Assembly (NCBI RefSeq): GCF_943590815.1
Contig: NZ_CALSBS010000012.1
Span: forward strand, 1 to 64,000
Reading direction: 5' to 3'
DNA length: 64,000 nucleotides
Origin: Pseudocitrobacter vendiensis
GTDB lineage: Bacteria > Pseudomonadota > Gammaproteobacteria > Enterobacterales > Enterobacteriaceae
A model generated the notes under the pieces. The model made no database searches, had not been told where the DNA came from, and worked only from the letters and a program-made list of their open reading frames with translations. Positions 11,571-22,386 of the stretch are shown in pieces. Numbering within the stretch: position 1 is the first letter of the stretch; every line of letters starts with the position of its first letter. A program made the translations under genes and the position numbers.

Positions 11571-12599
11571 TCAATGTTGGCGAAGTTGCAGATCTAATGG
11601 CGTTTTACTGGGCTCGCCGCCAATTTCACGCGCCAGTTTCGGCACCATATAACCGGAAATCAGTGTCAGCAGTTCGCGCATAATTGCACGCGCTTCGTCA
11701 TCGCTGACCAGGAAGTGGGCTGCGCCCTGCACTTTGTCGAGAACGTGAAGGTAGTAAGGCATCACGCCCGCGTCGAAGAGCGCGTTACTGAGGTCCGCAA
11801 GCGTTTGAGCATGATTGTTCACGCCGCTCAGTAGCACACTCTGGTTTAACAGCGTCACACCCGCCTGACGTAATCGCGCCATTGCAGCACGAAATTCATC
11901 GTCTATCTCTCTGGCGTGGTTGATGTGATTCACCAGTAGAATTTGCAGCCGACTTTGCGCAAAACGCGCAACCAGCGCATCGGTGATGCGTGCCGGAATA
12001 ACAATGGGCAAGCGGCTGTGAATGCGCAGACGTTTTACATGCGGGAGGGCTTCAAGGTGCGTGATCAGCCACTCCAGCTCATGATCTTTCGCCATCAACG
12101 GGTCGCCGCCGGAGAAAATAATTTCGTCCAGCTCAGGATGCTGCGCGATGTAGTCGAGCGCGGCCTGCCAGTTGCGTTTGTTGCCCTGGTTTTCCGCATA
12201 CGGAAAGTGACGACGGAAGCAGTAACGGCAGTTCACCGCACACCCGCCCTTCACCAGGAGCAACGCCCGATTATGGTATTTATGCAGTAGCCCCGGCACC
12301 ACGCTGTGCTGCTCTTCCAGCGGGTCGGTCGAGAAACCGGGTGCGGTGATGAACTCGTCCTGCGCGGTTAAAACCTGACGCAATAACGGGTCATTCGGGT
12401 TACCTTTTTCCATCCGGGCGATAAACGCGCGAGGAACGCGAAGCGGGAAAAGACGTTTCGCTTCTCTTCCTGCGAGCAATTTTTCATCAGCGTCTACATT
12501 TAAAAGACGTAATAGTTCATCCGGATCGGTCACAACATCGGCAAGTTGCGATAACCAATCTTCTCTGGATGGGGTATTTAGGGTTACAATATGCGCCAT
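11571..12599 (-). CDS. epmB: EF-P (R)-beta-lysine pathway lysine 2,3-aminomutase EpmB
   Basis: Radical SAM, PLP-dependent enzyme that converts (S)-alpha-lysine to (R)-beta-lysine, which EpmA then attaches to Lys34 of EF-P. The product has 342 residues, the usual length. The radical SAM cysteines are present as CAVNCRYC around residues 120-127, followed by FRRHFPY; FSGGDPL (SAM-binding GGD) is near residue 163. It is divergent from efp, with only 40 bases between the start codons. epmA lies about 7 kb away. It was formerly called YjeK. Confidence 0.96.
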   Translation of the reverse strand: MAHIVTLNTPSREDWLSQLADVVTDPDELLRLLNVDADEKLLAGREAKRLFPLRVPRAFIARMEKGNPNDPLLRQVLTAQDEFITAPGFSTDPLEEQHSVVPGLLHKYHNRALLLVKGGCAVNCRYCFRRHFPYAENQGNKRNWQAALDYIAQHPELDEIIFSGGDPLMAKDHELEWLITHLEALPHVKRLRIHSRLPIVIPARITDALVARFAQSRLQILLVNHINHAREIDDEFRAAMARLRQAGVTLLNQSVLLSGVNNHAQTLADLSNALFDAGVMPYYLHVLDKVQGAAHFLVSDDEARAIMRELLTLISGYMVPKLAREIGGEPSKTPLDLQLRQH

Positions 12600-12639
12600 T
12601 TTGTGGCTAAGCTACCATTTCACAATTTCAGAGGGCCTT

Positions 12640-13206
12640 ATGGCGACTTACTATAGCAACGATTTTCGTGCTGGTCTTAAAATCATGTTGGATGGCGAAC
12701 CGTATGCGGTTGAAGCCAGTGAATTCGTTAAACCAGGTAAAGGCCAGGCGTTTGCTCGCGTTAAACTGCGCCGCCTGCTGACCGGTACCCGTGTAGAAAA
12801 AACCTTCAAGTCTACTGACTCCGCTGAAGGTGCTGACGTTGTCGATATGAACCTGACTTACCTGTATAACGACGGTGAGTTCTGGCACTTCATGAACAAC
12901 GAAACCTTCGAACAGTTGTCTGCTGACGAAAAAGCGATTGGCGACAACGCTAAATGGCTGCTGGATCAGGCTGAATGCATCGTGACCCTGTGGAACGGTC
13001 AGCCTATCTCCGTTACGCCGCCGAACTTCGTAGAACTGGAAATCGTTGAAACTGATCCAGGTCTGAAAGGCGACACCGCAGGTACTGGCGGTAAGCCGGC
13101 GACCCTGTCCACTGGCGCAGTGGTTAAAGTTCCGCTGTTCGTTCAGATTGGCGAAGTGATCAAAGTGGATACCCGCTCTGGCGAATATGTATCCCGCGTG
13201 AAGTAA
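12640..13206 (+). CDS. efp: Translation elongation factor P
   Basis: Relieves ribosome stalling at polyproline stretches. The product has 188 residues in three beta-barrel domains: KOW-like N-terminal, OB, and C-terminal OB. The modified lysine is Lys34 in [11 protein letters not shown], counting the initiator Met, so the protein is a substrate for beta-lysylation by EpmA and EpmB, both encoded in this window. ATG start with GAGGG six bases upstream; the longer frame would run into epmB. The gene is monocistronic, followed by a hairpin and the entericidin genes. Confidence 0.98.
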   Translation: MATYYSNDFRAGLKIMLDGEPYAVEASEFVKPGKGQAFARVKLRRLLTGTRVEKTFKSTDSAEGADVVDMNLTYLYNDGEFWHFMNNETFEQLSADEKAIGDNAKWLLDQAECIVTLWNGQPISVTPPNFVELEIVETDPGLKGDTAGTGGKPATLSTGAVVKVPLFVQIGEVIKVDTRSGEYVSRVK

Positions 13207-13231
13207 TCCATGTTATAAATGGATGAATGAG

Positions 13232-13259
13232 GGCGCAGCACGGCGCTGCGCCTGATGAT
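13232..13259 (+). terminator. Hairpin after efp
   Basis: 8-bp perfect stem GGCGCAGC / GCTGCGCC with loop ACGGC, 25 bases past the efp stop, followed by TGATGATTT rather than a run of T. It may be a weak terminator. Confidence 0.45.
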
Positions 13260-13270
13260 TTCAGGCAAGG

Positions 13271-13405
13271 ATGATGACTCGTACCGTTAAAACACTTCTA
13301 CTGCTGATTGTCGCCGGCGCATTGCTGAGCGGATGCAACACCGCCCGTGGTGTTGGGGAAGATATCAAAGATCTCGGTGGCATTATTTCCAACGCCGCCA
13401 GCTAA
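13271..13405 (+). CDS. ecnA: Entericidin A (antidote lipoprotein)
   Basis: 44-residue lipoprotein. A basic N-terminus (MMTRTVK) is followed by a hydrophobic stretch and a lipobox (LLSGC, Cys at residue 22), then NTARGVGEDIKDLGGIISNAAS. In E. coli EcnA and EcnB are a lipoprotein antidote/toxin pair reported to promote stationary-phase lysis. The mature part shares the [10 protein letters not shown] core with EcnB just downstream, so the two are paralogues. The ribosome binding site is AAGG directly upstream. E. coli EcnA has 41 residues. Confidence 0.88.
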   Translation: MMTRTVKTLLLLIVAGALLSGCNTARGVGEDIKDLGGIISNAAS

Positions 13406-13510
13406 CCCTTCATTATTCTTAAATCGTTCTTCTTTTCCGTCGATGTACGGGAATTTGTCTATGCTTAACAGGCTACATGCATAAAACATTGACCATTAAA
13501 GGACGATATG

Positions 13511-13657
13511 ATGATTAAGAAAACAATTGCAGCGTTTTTTACCGTGGTAGTGCTTTCATCCGTACTGACGGCGTGTAATACGACACGCGGCGTTGGCGAA
13601 GATATTTCTGATGGTGGCAATGCGATTTCCGGTGCGGCCACGAAAGCTCAGCAGTAA
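13511..13657 (+). CDS. ecnB: Entericidin B (bacteriolytic lipoprotein)
   Basis: 48-residue lipoprotein with signal peptide and lipobox (LTAC, Cys at residue 22), mature part [26 protein letters not shown], almost identical to E. coli EcnB. EcnB is described as a stationary-phase toxin controlled by sigma-S and antagonised by EcnA. Two tandem ATGs occur; I took the second because AGGA lies seven bases before it and the length then equals E. coli. Its own upstream region of 105 bases after ecnA suggests a separate promoter. Confidence 0.9.
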   Translation: MIKKTIAAFFTVVVLSSVLTACNTTRGVGEDISDGGNAISGAATKAQQ

Positions 13658-13676
13658 TTTGCGCCTTTAGCCTTTT

Positions 13677-13710
13677 AACGGTACGGCGACTTCTCCGTAC
13701 CGTTCTTCCT
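13677..13710 (+). terminator. ecnB terminator
   Basis: Perfect 10-bp stem AACGGTACGG / CCGTACCGTT with an 8-base loop, then CTTCCTGTTT, 19 bases after the ecnB stop. Confidence 0.7.
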
Positions 13711-13757
13711 GTTTGCCCCTCGCGTTTACGATTGATAAAATAGTCTTTCACCATCGC

Positions 13758-13814
13758 CTTGCGGGACGACCCGTAAGCGCCTCTTTCATCGGGGACGGCC
13801 CCATTTATCTGGAG
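13758..13814 (+). promoter_or_regulatory. Guanidine-II (mini-ykkC) riboswitch of sugE
   Basis: Two small hairpins stand just before sugE. The first has an 8-bp stem CTTGCGGG / CCCGTAAG closed by loop ACGA (13766-13769). The second has stem GGGG / CCCC closed by loop ACGG (13795-13798). Paired hairpins with ACGR loops are the defining feature of the guanidine-II riboswitch, known to control sugE (Gdx) guanidinium exporters. The second hairpin ends eight bases before the GGAG Shine-Dalgarno sequence, which fits control of translation start. Confidence 0.9.
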
Positions 13815-13820
13815 CCTGTT

Positions 13821-14138
13821 ATGTCCTGGATTATTCTACTTATCGCGGGTTTACTCGAAGTGGTGTGGGCTGTTGGCCTGAAATACACCCATGGGTTCAG
13901 CCGCCTGACACCAAGCATCATCACCATCGCGGCCATGATAGTCAGTATGGCGTTACTTTCCTGGGCAATGAAAAGCCTGCCTGTCGGCACGGCCTATGCC
14001 GTCTGGACAGGTATTGGCGCGGTGGGCGCCGCCATTACCGGTATTCTCCTGCTGGGTGAATCTGCAAGTCCCATGCGTCTGGCGAGCCTGGGGCTGATTG
14101 TTGCGGGGATCATCGGCCTGAAACTCAGCACCCATTAA
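13821..14138 (+). CDS. sugE: Guanidinium exporter SugE (Gdx)
   Basis: Small multidrug resistance family inner membrane protein of 105 residues with four membrane helices. The SugE/Gdx subfamily exports guanidinium in exchange for protons. Helix 1 carries the essential glutamate in [16 protein letters not shown] (Glu13). ATG start with GGAG six bases upstream, inside the riboswitch expression platform. The stop codon overlaps the blc stop on the opposite strand by two bases. Confidence 0.95.
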   Translation: MSWIILLIAGLLEVVWAVGLKYTHGFSRLTPSIITIAAMIVSMALLSWAMKSLPVGTAYAVWTGIGAVGAAITGILLLGESASPMRLASLGLIVAGIIGLKLSTH

Positions 14139-14665
14139 TGGGGTTGTTTGACCCAAATTAGCTTACTCACATCAAACCCCTGCCGGGTTGCGACGGTCAG
14201 CATCTGCTGTTTCATCTCATCTGAAATGGTCGGTGTGCGTGAGAGTATCCACAGATAGTCGCGATCCGGCCCGCAAACCAATGCGTGGCGGTACTCTTTA
14301 TCGAGGGCAATTACGTTATAGCCACCGTAGAACGGGCCGAAGAACGACACTTTTAGGGCTGCGCGGTTTGGATCGCCAGTGAAATACGCTTTCCCCTCGG
14401 TTTTCTGCCACATGGCCCGATCCGGGTTATAGCCTTTATTTGTCACGTTCAGACCACCGTCGTCACGCAGACGATAGGTAGCGGTGACTTGTTCCAGCCC
14501 GCGTTCAAATCGGTGATCAAAACGGGCAATCTCGTACCATGTGCCAAGGTAGCGAGTTGCATCAAAGGGAGTTACAACAGTAACGCCTTTTGGCGGAGTC
14601 GGGGAGCTGCAGGCAACCACCAAAAACGCAGCGGTGACGGCGGCGACAACGGGCAGGATGCGCAT
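14135..14665 (-). CDS. blc: Outer membrane lipocalin Blc
   Basis: Bacterial lipocalin of 176 residues, thought to bind lysophospholipids at the outer membrane under envelope stress. It has a lipoprotein signal with lipobox (LVVAC, Cys19), followed by Ser, which favours the outer membrane. The lipocalin GxW motif is seen as [11 protein letters not shown] around residues 42-52, followed by [15 protein letters not shown]. The third conserved motif SRTPTI lies near the C-terminus. It lies downstream of ampC on the same strand after 88 bases and is convergent with sugE, sharing stop-codon bases. Confidence 0.95.
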   Translation of the reverse strand: MRILPVVAAVTAAFLVVACSSPTPPKGVTVVTPFDATRYLGTWYEIARFDHRFERGLEQVTATYRLRDDGGLNVTNKGYNPDRAMWQKTEGKAYFTGDPNRAALKVSFFGPFYGGYNVIALDKEYRHALVCGPDRDYLWILSRTPTISDEMKQQMLTVATRQGFDVSKLIWVKQPH

Positions 14666-14753
14666 AAGAGTTTCCTTACTGGTTTTCTGTTAAGTGTAGA
14701 TGACAGCAGGAAAATCGCGTGGGAACGGCCTGCCGAAACAGGCCAGAAATCAC

Positions 14754-15953
<1,200 letters not shown>

Positions 15954-15956
15954 TCA

Positions 15957-16316
15957 TCAGAGGGTGACGATACCAATCAGCGTCACAACCGTCAGAATAG
16001 CAGCCAGGCCATAGAAAACCCACTTTCCGTTTGGAACGTGAATTTTCAGATCGTGCATCGCGTGGTGAATACGGTGTAAACCGCACCACAGCGGCAGCAC
16101 AATCATCAGGAACAGAAATGCGCGGCCAATAAAGCTTTGTGCAAAGGCCAGCACGCGCTCATAGCTCAGCGCATCGCCCGGGAATAGCCCCAACGGAAGC
16201 ATGATGCCAACCAGCAGGACAATCACCGGCGCGACGATTGCGCCCCACATCCCACCTGCACCAAACAGGCCCCAGAAAACCGGTTCGTCAGAACGTTTTG
16301 GATTTGGATTAATCAT
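15957..16316 (-). CDS. frdD: Fumarate reductase membrane anchor FrdD
   Basis: 119-residue inner membrane subunit (13 kDa) that, with FrdC, anchors the FrdAB catalytic dimer and forms the menaquinol sites. Three hydrophobic helices are visible at about residues 22-45, 60-80 and 98-117, with the quinone-site region [14 protein letters not shown] between the second and third. It is the last gene of frdABCD; frdC lies 10 bases upstream. In E. coli the ampC promoter lies inside the 3' end of frdD; the homologous bases are present here but altered. Confidence 0.95.
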   Translation of the reverse strand: MINPNPKRSDEPVFWGLFGAGGMWGAIVAPVIVLLVGIMLPLGLFPGDALSYERVLAFAQSFIGRAFLFLMIVLPLWCGLHRIHHAMHDLKIHVPNGKWVFYGLAAILTVVTLIGIVTL

Positions 16317-16326
16317 CCTGGCCTCC

Positions 16327-16722
16327 TTACCAGAACAGTGCTACAAACAGCACGACCACGGTGACGAGAGCCGTCACAACCCAGAGCCCTTTAATAATTG
16401 GCTCTGGCCCCATTTTTGCGTCTTTCACGATAATATTGGCGGCTTTCGGCGCCAGCTCAAACCAGGTTTTGGTATGCAGCAGCGCGCCCGCGAGGGTGAT
16501 GAGATTCAGGATCACCACAATCGGGTTTTGCAGAAAACCGACAAAATTGGCCCAGGATTCTGGCCCATGTTTCAGCGAAAAAATGCCGCAAATCAGCAAA
16601 GCGCTGAACCAGACAACGGTCACCGCCGTTCCTTCACGCAGCATATAGAAGCGATAAAACGGCAGATTTTTCCACCAGGTGGACGGCATTGGCCGCACAT
16701 AGGGTTTGCGTTTAGTCGTCAT
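16327..16722 (-). CDS. frdC: Fumarate reductase membrane anchor FrdC
   Basis: 131-residue inner membrane subunit (15 kDa) of the quinol:fumarate reductase. It starts [17 protein letters not shown] and has three membrane helices, at about residues 29-50, 66-88 and 105-130. It pairs with FrdD to hold FrdAB and bind menaquinol. It is the third gene of frdABCD, with 10-base gaps on both sides. No anomaly seen. Confidence 0.95.
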   Translation of the reverse strand: MTTKRKPYVRPMPSTWWKNLPFYRFYMLREGTAVTVVWFSALLICGIFSLKHGPESWANFVGFLQNPIVVILNLITLAGALLHTKTWFELAPKAANIIVKDAKMGPEPIIKGLWVVTALVTVVVLFVALFW

Positions 16723-16732
16723 GATGCACTCC

Positions 16733-17467
16733 TTAGCGTGGTTTCAGGGTAGCGATAAGAAAGTCTTTCGAGCTTTCCACTTTACCCTGCTGAATGGCCG
16801 CTGCCGGGTCGACGTGTTTCGGGCACACTTCGGAGCAGTAACCGACGAAGGTACAGCTCCAGACACCATTCTGGCCGTTCAGCTGCGCCATACGCTCTTT
16901 CTTACCGTGATCGCGGCTGTCTTCGTTATAGCGGTGCGCCAGGGTAATCGCGGCAGGGCCGATAAACTCAGGATTCAGACCAAATTGCGGGCAGGCGGCG
17001 TAGCACAGGCCGCAGTTGATGCAGCCGGAGAACTGATGATACTTCGCCATCTGCGCTGGCGTCTGGTTATTCGGGCCCTGATCCGGCGTACGCGAGTTAC
17101 CGATGATGTACGGCTTAATCGCTTCCAGGCTTTCGATAAAGTGCGTCATATCGACAACCAGATCGCGCTCGATCGGGAAGTTGCCCAGCGCTTCAACCTT
17201 AATGCCTTTGGTGTAGTCGCGCAGGAAGGTCTTACAAGCCAGCTTCGGCACCTTGTTGACCATCATGCCGCAGGAACCGCAAATCGCCATACGGCAGGAC
17301 CAGCGATAGCTCAGGTCTGGTGCAAGGTTATCTTTGATGTAGCCCAACGCATCCAGCAGCGAGGTGGTTTCATCATAAGGCACTTCATAGAATTCGCTGT
17401 GCGGCGCGGAGTCCACTTCCGGGTTGTAGCGCACCACTTCGATTTTCAGGTTATGCATCTCAGCCAT
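16733..17467 (-). CDS. frdB: Fumarate reductase iron-sulfur subunit FrdB
   Basis: 244-residue subunit that carries electrons from menaquinol to the FAD of FrdA through three clusters. The [2Fe-2S] ligands are in [15 protein letters not shown] with a later Cys in LACKT. The [4Fe-4S] and [3Fe-4S] ligands are in [12 protein letters not shown] and [17 protein letters not shown]. All are intact. The ATG start overlaps the end of frdA by eight bases, as expected for coupled translation; the extended frame upstream would sit inside frdA. Confidence 0.97.
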   Translation of the reverse strand: MAEMHNLKIEVVRYNPEVDSAPHSEFYEVPYDETTSLLDALGYIKDNLAPDLSYRWSCRMAICGSCGMMVNKVPKLACKTFLRDYTKGIKVEALGNFPIERDLVVDMTHFIESLEAIKPYIIGNSRTPDQGPNNQTPAQMAKYHQFSGCINCGLCYAACPQFGLNPEFIGPAAITLAHRYNEDSRDHGKKERMAQLNGQNGVWSCTFVGYCSEVCPKHVDPAAAIQQGKVESSKDFLIATLKPR

Positions 17468-19250
17468 TCGCTTTCTCCTTTTTATCGGCTGCTTCAGCTT
17501 CGCCACCGTAGACACGCTTGGCTGGCGGCAACGTTGTGATTTTCACATCGCTGTAGTCCAGACGCGTGGTGCCGTCGGCATCGCGGAAAGCAAGCGTATG
17601 CTTGAGGAAGTTGACGTCATCGCGCTCGGTGCAGCCTTCGTCCAGACGCTGGTGCGCGCCGCGAGACTCTTTACGCGCCATAGCGGAGTGCGCCATACAT
17701 TCGGCGACGTTCAGGCCGTGGCCCAGCTCAATGGTGTAGAGCAGGTCAGTGTTGAACACGCTGGAAGTATCGGTGATGCGTACGCGTTTGAAGCGTTCCT
17801 GCAGCTCGGCCAGCTTATCGATGGTTTTCTGCATCAATTCCGGCGTGCGGTAGATACCGCAACCTTCTTCCATCGACAGACCCATTTCGTCGCGGATCTT
17901 CGACCAGTTTTCGCTACCTTCCTGATTAACCAATGCTTTCAGGCGGCTTTCAACGTCAGCAACCTGAGCATCCAGCGCGGCGCTGTTGGCTTCGCCTGCT
18001 GTTGCGGCGCGTTCCATTGCCTGTTCACCCGCCATGCGGCCAAAGACCACCAGTTCAGCCAGTGAGTTGGAACCCAGACGGTTTGCGCCATGCAGACCAA
18101 CGGAGGAACATTCGCCCACCGCAAACAGCCCTTTAATGCGGGTTTCACACTGCTGATCGGTTTCGATGCCACCCATGGTGTAGTGCGCGGTCGGACGAAC
18201 CGGAATCGGCTCTTTCACCGGATCGACGCCCACGTACGCTTTCGCCAGTTCACAGATGAACGGCAGGCGTTCCAGCAGTTTTTTCTCACCCAGATGACGC
18301 AGGTCGAGGTAAACCACATCGCCGCGCGGCGTGGAGATAGTGTTGCCTTTACGCCACTCGTGCCAGAAAGCCTGAGAAACTTTGTCGCGCGGACCCAGTT
18401 CCATATATTTGTTTTTCGGCTCGCCCAGTGGAGTTTCCGGACCCATGCCGTAATCCTGCAGATAGCGGTAGCCGTTTTTGTTGACCAGAATACCGCCTTC
18501 ACCACGGCAGCCTTCCGTCATCAGGATGCCAGAACCTGGCAGGCCGGTTGGGTGATACTGAACGAATTCCATATCACGTAGCGGAATGCCGTGGCTGAGC
18601 GCCATACCCATACCATCACCGGTGACGATGCCGCCGTTGGTGTTGTAGCGATATACACGGCCTGCGCCGCCGGTCGCCATCACCACCGCGTTGGCGCGTA
18701 TCTGCACCAGCGTGCCTTCCATCATATTCATCGCCACCAGGCCGCGAGCCTGGCCGTCATCCACCAGGATATCGAGGACGAAGTGTTCATCGAAGCGTTG
18801 AATTTGCGGGAATTGCAGAGAGGTCTGGAAGAGGGTGTGAAGCATGTGGAAGCCGGTTTTATCAGCGGCGAACCACGTACGTTCGATTTTCATCCCACCG
18901 AAGCGGCGCACGTTAACACTACCATCCGGACGACGGCTCCACGGGCAACCCCATTGCTCAAGCTGGGTCATCTCTGTCGGGCAGTGATGGACGAAGTAGT
19001 CCACGACATCCTGCTCACAGAGCCAGTCCCCGCCGGCTACGGTGTCGTGAAAATGGTATTCAAAGCTATCGTGATCCTGCGCGACGGCAGCGGAGCCACC
19101 TTCAGCCGCGACAGTATGGCTACGCATTGGATAAACTTTTGAGATTAAAGCTATTTTGGCGTTTGGATTAGCTTGCGCTGCGGCGATGGCTGCTCGTAGA
19201 CCAGCTCCGCCAGCACCTATAATGGCAAGATCGGCTTGAAAGGTTTGCAC
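17460..19250 (-). CDS. frdA: Fumarate reductase flavoprotein subunit FrdA
   Basis: 596-residue catalytic subunit reducing fumarate to succinate in anaerobic respiration (E. coli 602). N-terminal FAD-binding [10 protein letters not shown] (residues 12-21) and the covalent FAD histidine in [11 protein letters not shown] are present. Active-site regions [14 protein letters not shown] and [13 protein letters not shown] are intact. It is the first gene of frdABCD. The upstream region holds promoter and FNR-like sequences matching the E. coli frd promoter layout. Succinate dehydrogenase is excluded by the subunit order and the anchor sequences. Confidence 0.97.
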   Translation of the reverse strand: MQTFQADLAIIGAGGAGLRAAIAAAQANPNAKIALISKVYPMRSHTVAAEGGSAAVAQDHDSFEYHFHDTVAGGDWLCEQDVVDYFVHHCPTEMTQLEQWGCPWSRRPDGSVNVRRFGGMKIERTWFAADKTGFHMLHTLFQTSLQFPQIQRFDEHFVLDILVDDGQARGLVAMNMMEGTLVQIRANAVVMATGGAGRVYRYNTNGGIVTGDGMGMALSHGIPLRDMEFVQYHPTGLPGSGILMTEGCRGEGGILVNKNGYRYLQDYGMGPETPLGEPKNKYMELGPRDKVSQAFWHEWRKGNTISTPRGDVVYLDLRHLGEKKLLERLPFICELAKAYVGVDPVKEPIPVRPTAHYTMGGIETDQQCETRIKGLFAVGECSSVGLHGANRLGSNSLAELVVFGRMAGEQAMERAATAGEANSAALDAQVADVESRLKALVNQEGSENWSKIRDEMGLSMEEGCGIYRTPELMQKTIDKLAELQERFKRVRITDTSSVFNTDLLYTIELGHGLNVAECMAHSAMARKESRGAHQRLDEGCTERDDVNFLKHTLAFRDADGTTRLDYSDVKITTLPPAKRVYGGEAEAADKKEKANG

Positions 19251-19361
19251 GACATTCCTCCAGATTATTGTTATTCCGCACTCGCTCTAAGCAAAAGGTA
19301 GTTCACCTGATTACGACTCGCTTTGGCGGAAACGTTTCCACTGCTCCTTTATGGGTAAAGC

Positions 19362-19403
19362 AGTATACCCGTAGAAATCTGAGGGAAATTTGATGTGTTC
19401 GAT
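19362..19403 (-). promoter_or_regulatory. frdA promoter with FNR half-site
   Basis: On the minus strand a -10 TATACT (19362-19367) lies about 22 bases downstream of AATCGAACACATCAAATTT. The right half ATCAA (19390-19394) is a perfect FNR half-site and the layout matches the FNR-activated E. coli frd promoter; the left half is poor. The rest of the 329-base frdA-epmA gap includes TAC-rich heptamers at 19463-19479 resembling NarL sites and an AT-rich stretch at 19420-19460. Confidence 0.5.
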
Positions 19404-19579
19404 TATTTTTGAGTCTGATGGCCTCTAATCATCACTAATTGTGATTAATTTAATTACTAAACTACCCCTCACTACTCCTTTGTACCCACTGACCAGACTA
19501 ATAATTTCTGCACAAAATTTGTCTCGCTGACGGGTTACGAGTAGACTTCGTGCCCTTGTTTGAATCTGGAGAAAAAACC

Positions 19580-20557
19580 ATGAGCGAGACGGCAACCTGG
19601 CAGCCGAGCGCATCCATCCCCAATCTGTTAAAACGCGCGGCTGTTATGACGGAAATTCGTCGATTCTTTGCTGACCGCGGCGTGCTTGAGGTGGAAACGC
19701 CCTGTATGAGCCAGGCAACGGTAACCGATGTCCATTTGGTACCGTTTGAGACTCGCTTTGTGGGCCCGGGTCATTCCCAGGGGGTGAATCTCTATCTGAT
19801 GACCAGCCCGGAATACCACATGAAGCGTCTGCTGGCGGCAGGTTGTGGCCCGGTATTCCAGTTGTGCAGAAGTTTCCGTAATGAAGAAATGGGGCGTCAC
19901 CACAACCCGGAATTCACCATGCTGGAATGGTATCGTCCGCATTTTGATATGTATCGACTCATCAACGAGGTGGATGATTTACTGCAACAGGTTCTGGAGT
20001 GCCAGCCGGCGGAAAGCCTCTCATATCAGCAGGCGTTCCAGCGCTATCTGGAAATTGATCCCCTCTCTGCGGACAAAACGCTGTTGCGTGAAGTGGCTGC
20101 GAAACTGGATCTCAGCAACGTTGCCGATGCAGAAGAAGACAGGGACACCCTGTTACAACTGCTGTTTGCCTTTGGCATAGAGCCGCACATTGGTAAAGAT
20201 CGTCCGACGTTTGTTTACCACTTCCCGGCGAGCCAGGCATCGCTGGCGCAAATCAGCGCCGAAGATCACCGTGTGGCAGAACGTTTCGAGGTCTATTTCA
20301 AAGGCATGGAGCTGGCGAACGGTTTCCATGAACTGACCGACGCGCGTGAACAGCAGCAGCGTTTCGAGCAGGATAACCGCAAGCGCGCCGCGCGTGGTCT
20401 GCCGCAGCAGCCTATTGATCAGAACCTGCTGGACGCATTGGCCGCAGGCCTGCCCGATTGTTCCGGCGTGGCACTGGGCGTCGATCGTTTGGTGATGCTG
20501 GCGCTGGACGCGGAGCAAATTGCCGACGTTATCGCCTTCACGGTCGATCGCGCCTGA
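19580..20557 (+). CDS. epmA: EF-P--(R)-beta-lysine ligase EpmA
   Basis: Paralogue of the class II lysyl-tRNA synthetase catalytic core (325 residues, no anticodon-binding domain). It activates (R)-beta-lysine with ATP and attaches it to Lys34 of EF-P. Class II motif 2 is [20 protein letters not shown] around residues 97-116. Motif 3 is the C-terminal [15 protein letters not shown] start with GGAG ten bases upstream; the longer frame begins in the leader. It is divergent from frdA and followed by yjeM. efp and epmB in this window complete the main pathway. Confidence 0.96.
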   Translation: MSETATWQPSASIPNLLKRAAVMTEIRRFFADRGVLEVETPCMSQATVTDVHLVPFETRFVGPGHSQGVNLYLMTSPEYHMKRLLAAGCGPVFQLCRSFRNEEMGRHHNPEFTMLEWYRPHFDMYRLINEVDDLLQQVLECQPAESLSYQQAFQRYLEIDPLSADKTLLREVAAKLDLSNVADAEEDRDTLLQLLFAFGIEPHIGKDRPTFVYHFPASQASLAQISAEDHRVAERFEVYFKGMELANGFHELTDAREQQQRFEQDNRKRAARGLPQQPIDQNLLDALAAGLPDCSGVALGVDRLVMLALDAEQIADVIAFTVDRA

Positions 20558-20793
20558 TTGTCATCGCGCGGCGCATATTGATGAAATATAGCCGCGCGTT
20601 ATTTAAAAGAATCATAATATTCACGTTACTTAGATGATGTGACCACTTCACCTGTTATTTACAGTCTTTCATTCGTCATTCGCCAATATTGTCACAATAA
20701 TAGTCTGGTTTTTTGCTACTATCCGCGCTTTCGCCCCTGCCGCCCGGCGTGGGGTAACGTTATTTGAGTTAAGACTCTTTTTGGAACGGCAAG

Positions 20794-22296
20794 ATGAACC
20801 AGTCTCTAAAAAAGATGAGCCTCACTGGGCTTATTCTGATGATCTTTACGTCGGTGTTTGGCTTTGCCAATAGCCCGTCGGCATTCTATTTAATGGGCTA
20901 CAGCGCGGCCCCTTTTTATATTCTCTCAGCACTCTTCTTCTTCATTCCTTTCGCCTTAATGATGGCGGAAATGGGATCGGCATACCGCAAAGAAGAGGGC
21001 GGCATCTATTCGTGGATGAATAATAGCGTTGGGCCACGCTTCGCTTTTATCGGCACCTTTATGTGGTTCTCATCCTATGTTATCTGGATGGTCAGTACCG
21101 CGGCGAAAGTGTGGGTGCCGTTTTCCACCTTTTTGTGCGGTTCGGATCAAACGCAGGTGTGGGCTTTCGCTGGTCTGACCCCCACGCAGGCTGTCGGTAT
21201 TCTGGCGGTATGCTGGATGCTGCTGGTGACGTTTGTCGCTTCCCGTGGGATCAACAAAATCGCCAAAATTACCGCAGTGGGCGGGATTTCGGTAATGTGC
21301 CTGAACCTGGTATTGCTGGTGGTGAGCATCACCATTCTGGCGCTGAACGGCGGGAATTTTGCAGAGCCGATTAACCTTGTCGCGTCGCCAAATCCGGGCT
21401 ACCAGTCTGGCCTGGCGATGCTGTCGTTTGTGGTATTTGCTATCTTTGCCTATGGCGGCATCGAAGCGGTCGGCGGTCTGGTGGATAAAACCGAAAACCC
21501 GGAGAAGAACTTTGCGAAAGGCATTATCTTCGCGGCGATCGTTATCTCCATCGGTTACGCGCTGGCGATCGTTCTGTGGGGAGTGAGCACAAACTGGCAG
21601 GCGGTGCTGAGCAATCGCGCAACTAATCTCGGGAATATCACCTACATCTTGATGCACAGTCTGGGCGAAACGCTGGGGCATGCGCTGGGATTATCGCCTG
21701 AAGCGACCACCTCGCTTGGCATATGGTTTGCGCGCATTACCGGCCTGTCGATGTTCCTCGCTTATACCGGCGCGTTCTTCACCCTCATCTACTCGCCGCT
21801 GAAAGCCATTGTGCAGGGTACGCCAAAAGCGCTGTGGCCGACGTCCGTCACGCGCCTGAATGCCAGTGGTATGCCGGAAACCGCAATGTGGGCGCAGTGT
21901 GGCCTGGTGTGTCTGTTTATTCTGCTGGTATCGTTTGGCGGTGATACGGCTTCCGCGTTTTATAACAAACTGACGCTAATGGCGAACGTCTCAATGACGC
22001 TGCCGTATCTTTTCCTTGCGCTGGCGTTCCCGTTCTTCAAAGCGAAAACCAATCTGGAAAGGCCGTTTGTTATCTTTAAAACGCGCGCTTCTGCGCTGGT
22101 CGCCACTGCGGTGGTGGTGCTGATTGTCTCGTTCGCAAACATCTTCACCGTTATCCAACCGGTGATTGAAGCGAATGACTGGAGCAGCGCCCTGTGGATG
22201 ATTGGCGGGCCAATCTTCTTCTCGCTGATGGCGATGGGGATATATGAGAACTATCGCCGCCGGACAGCGAATGCGCCTGAGCTGGCGATGGAGTAA
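20794..22296 (+). CDS. yjeM: APC-family amino acid permease YjeM
   Basis: Inner membrane transporter of 500 residues with about 12 hydrophobic segments, closely related to E. coli YjeM of the same length. The helix 1 region (LTGLILMIFTSVFGFANSPSAF) and the central FAIFAYGGIEAVGGLVDKTENPEKNFAKG are typical of the APC superfamily, glutamate:GABA antiporter branch. The substrate is not established. It follows epmA with a 236-base gap that carries promoter-like AT-rich DNA and a GC hairpin near 20570-20600. It is convergent with mscM. Confidence 0.88.
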   Translation: MNQSLKKMSLTGLILMIFTSVFGFANSPSAFYLMGYSAAPFYILSALFFFIPFALMMAEMGSAYRKEEGGIYSWMNNSVGPRFAFIGTFMWFSSYVIWMVSTAAKVWVPFSTFLCGSDQTQVWAFAGLTPTQAVGILAVCWMLLVTFVASRGINKIAKITAVGGISVMCLNLVLLVVSITILALNGGNFAEPINLVASPNPGYQSGLAMLSFVVFAIFAYGGIEAVGGLVDKTENPEKNFAKGIIFAAIVISIGYALAIVLWGVSTNWQAVLSNRATNLGNITYILMHSLGETLGHALGLSPEATTSLGIWFARITGLSMFLAYTGAFFTLIYSPLKAIVQGTPKALWPTSVTRLNASGMPETAMWAQCGLVCLFILLVSFGGDTASAFYNKLTLMANVSMTLPYLFLALAFPFFKAKTNLERPFVIFKTRASALVATAVVVLIVSFANIFTVIQPVIEANDWSSALWMIGGPIFFSLMAMGIYENYRRRTANAPELAME

Positions 22297-22306
22297 GAAA
22301 GAGGAT

Positions 22307-22372
22307 CGGTAGGCCTGATAAGCGAAGCGCCATCAGGCAGTGGCGGGGGCGCTACGCTTGCCCGCCCTACCG
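22307..22372. repeat. Nested REP/BIME palindrome between yjeM and mscM
   Basis: Outer arms CGGTAGG (22307) and CCTACCG (to 22372) enclose two smaller palindromes: GCCTGAT ... ATCAGGC (22313-22338) and GGCGGG ... CCCGCC (22342-22366). The structure is typical of bacterial interspersed mosaic elements between convergent genes. Confidence 0.75.
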
Positions 22373-22386
22373 AACCTTTACATGTT

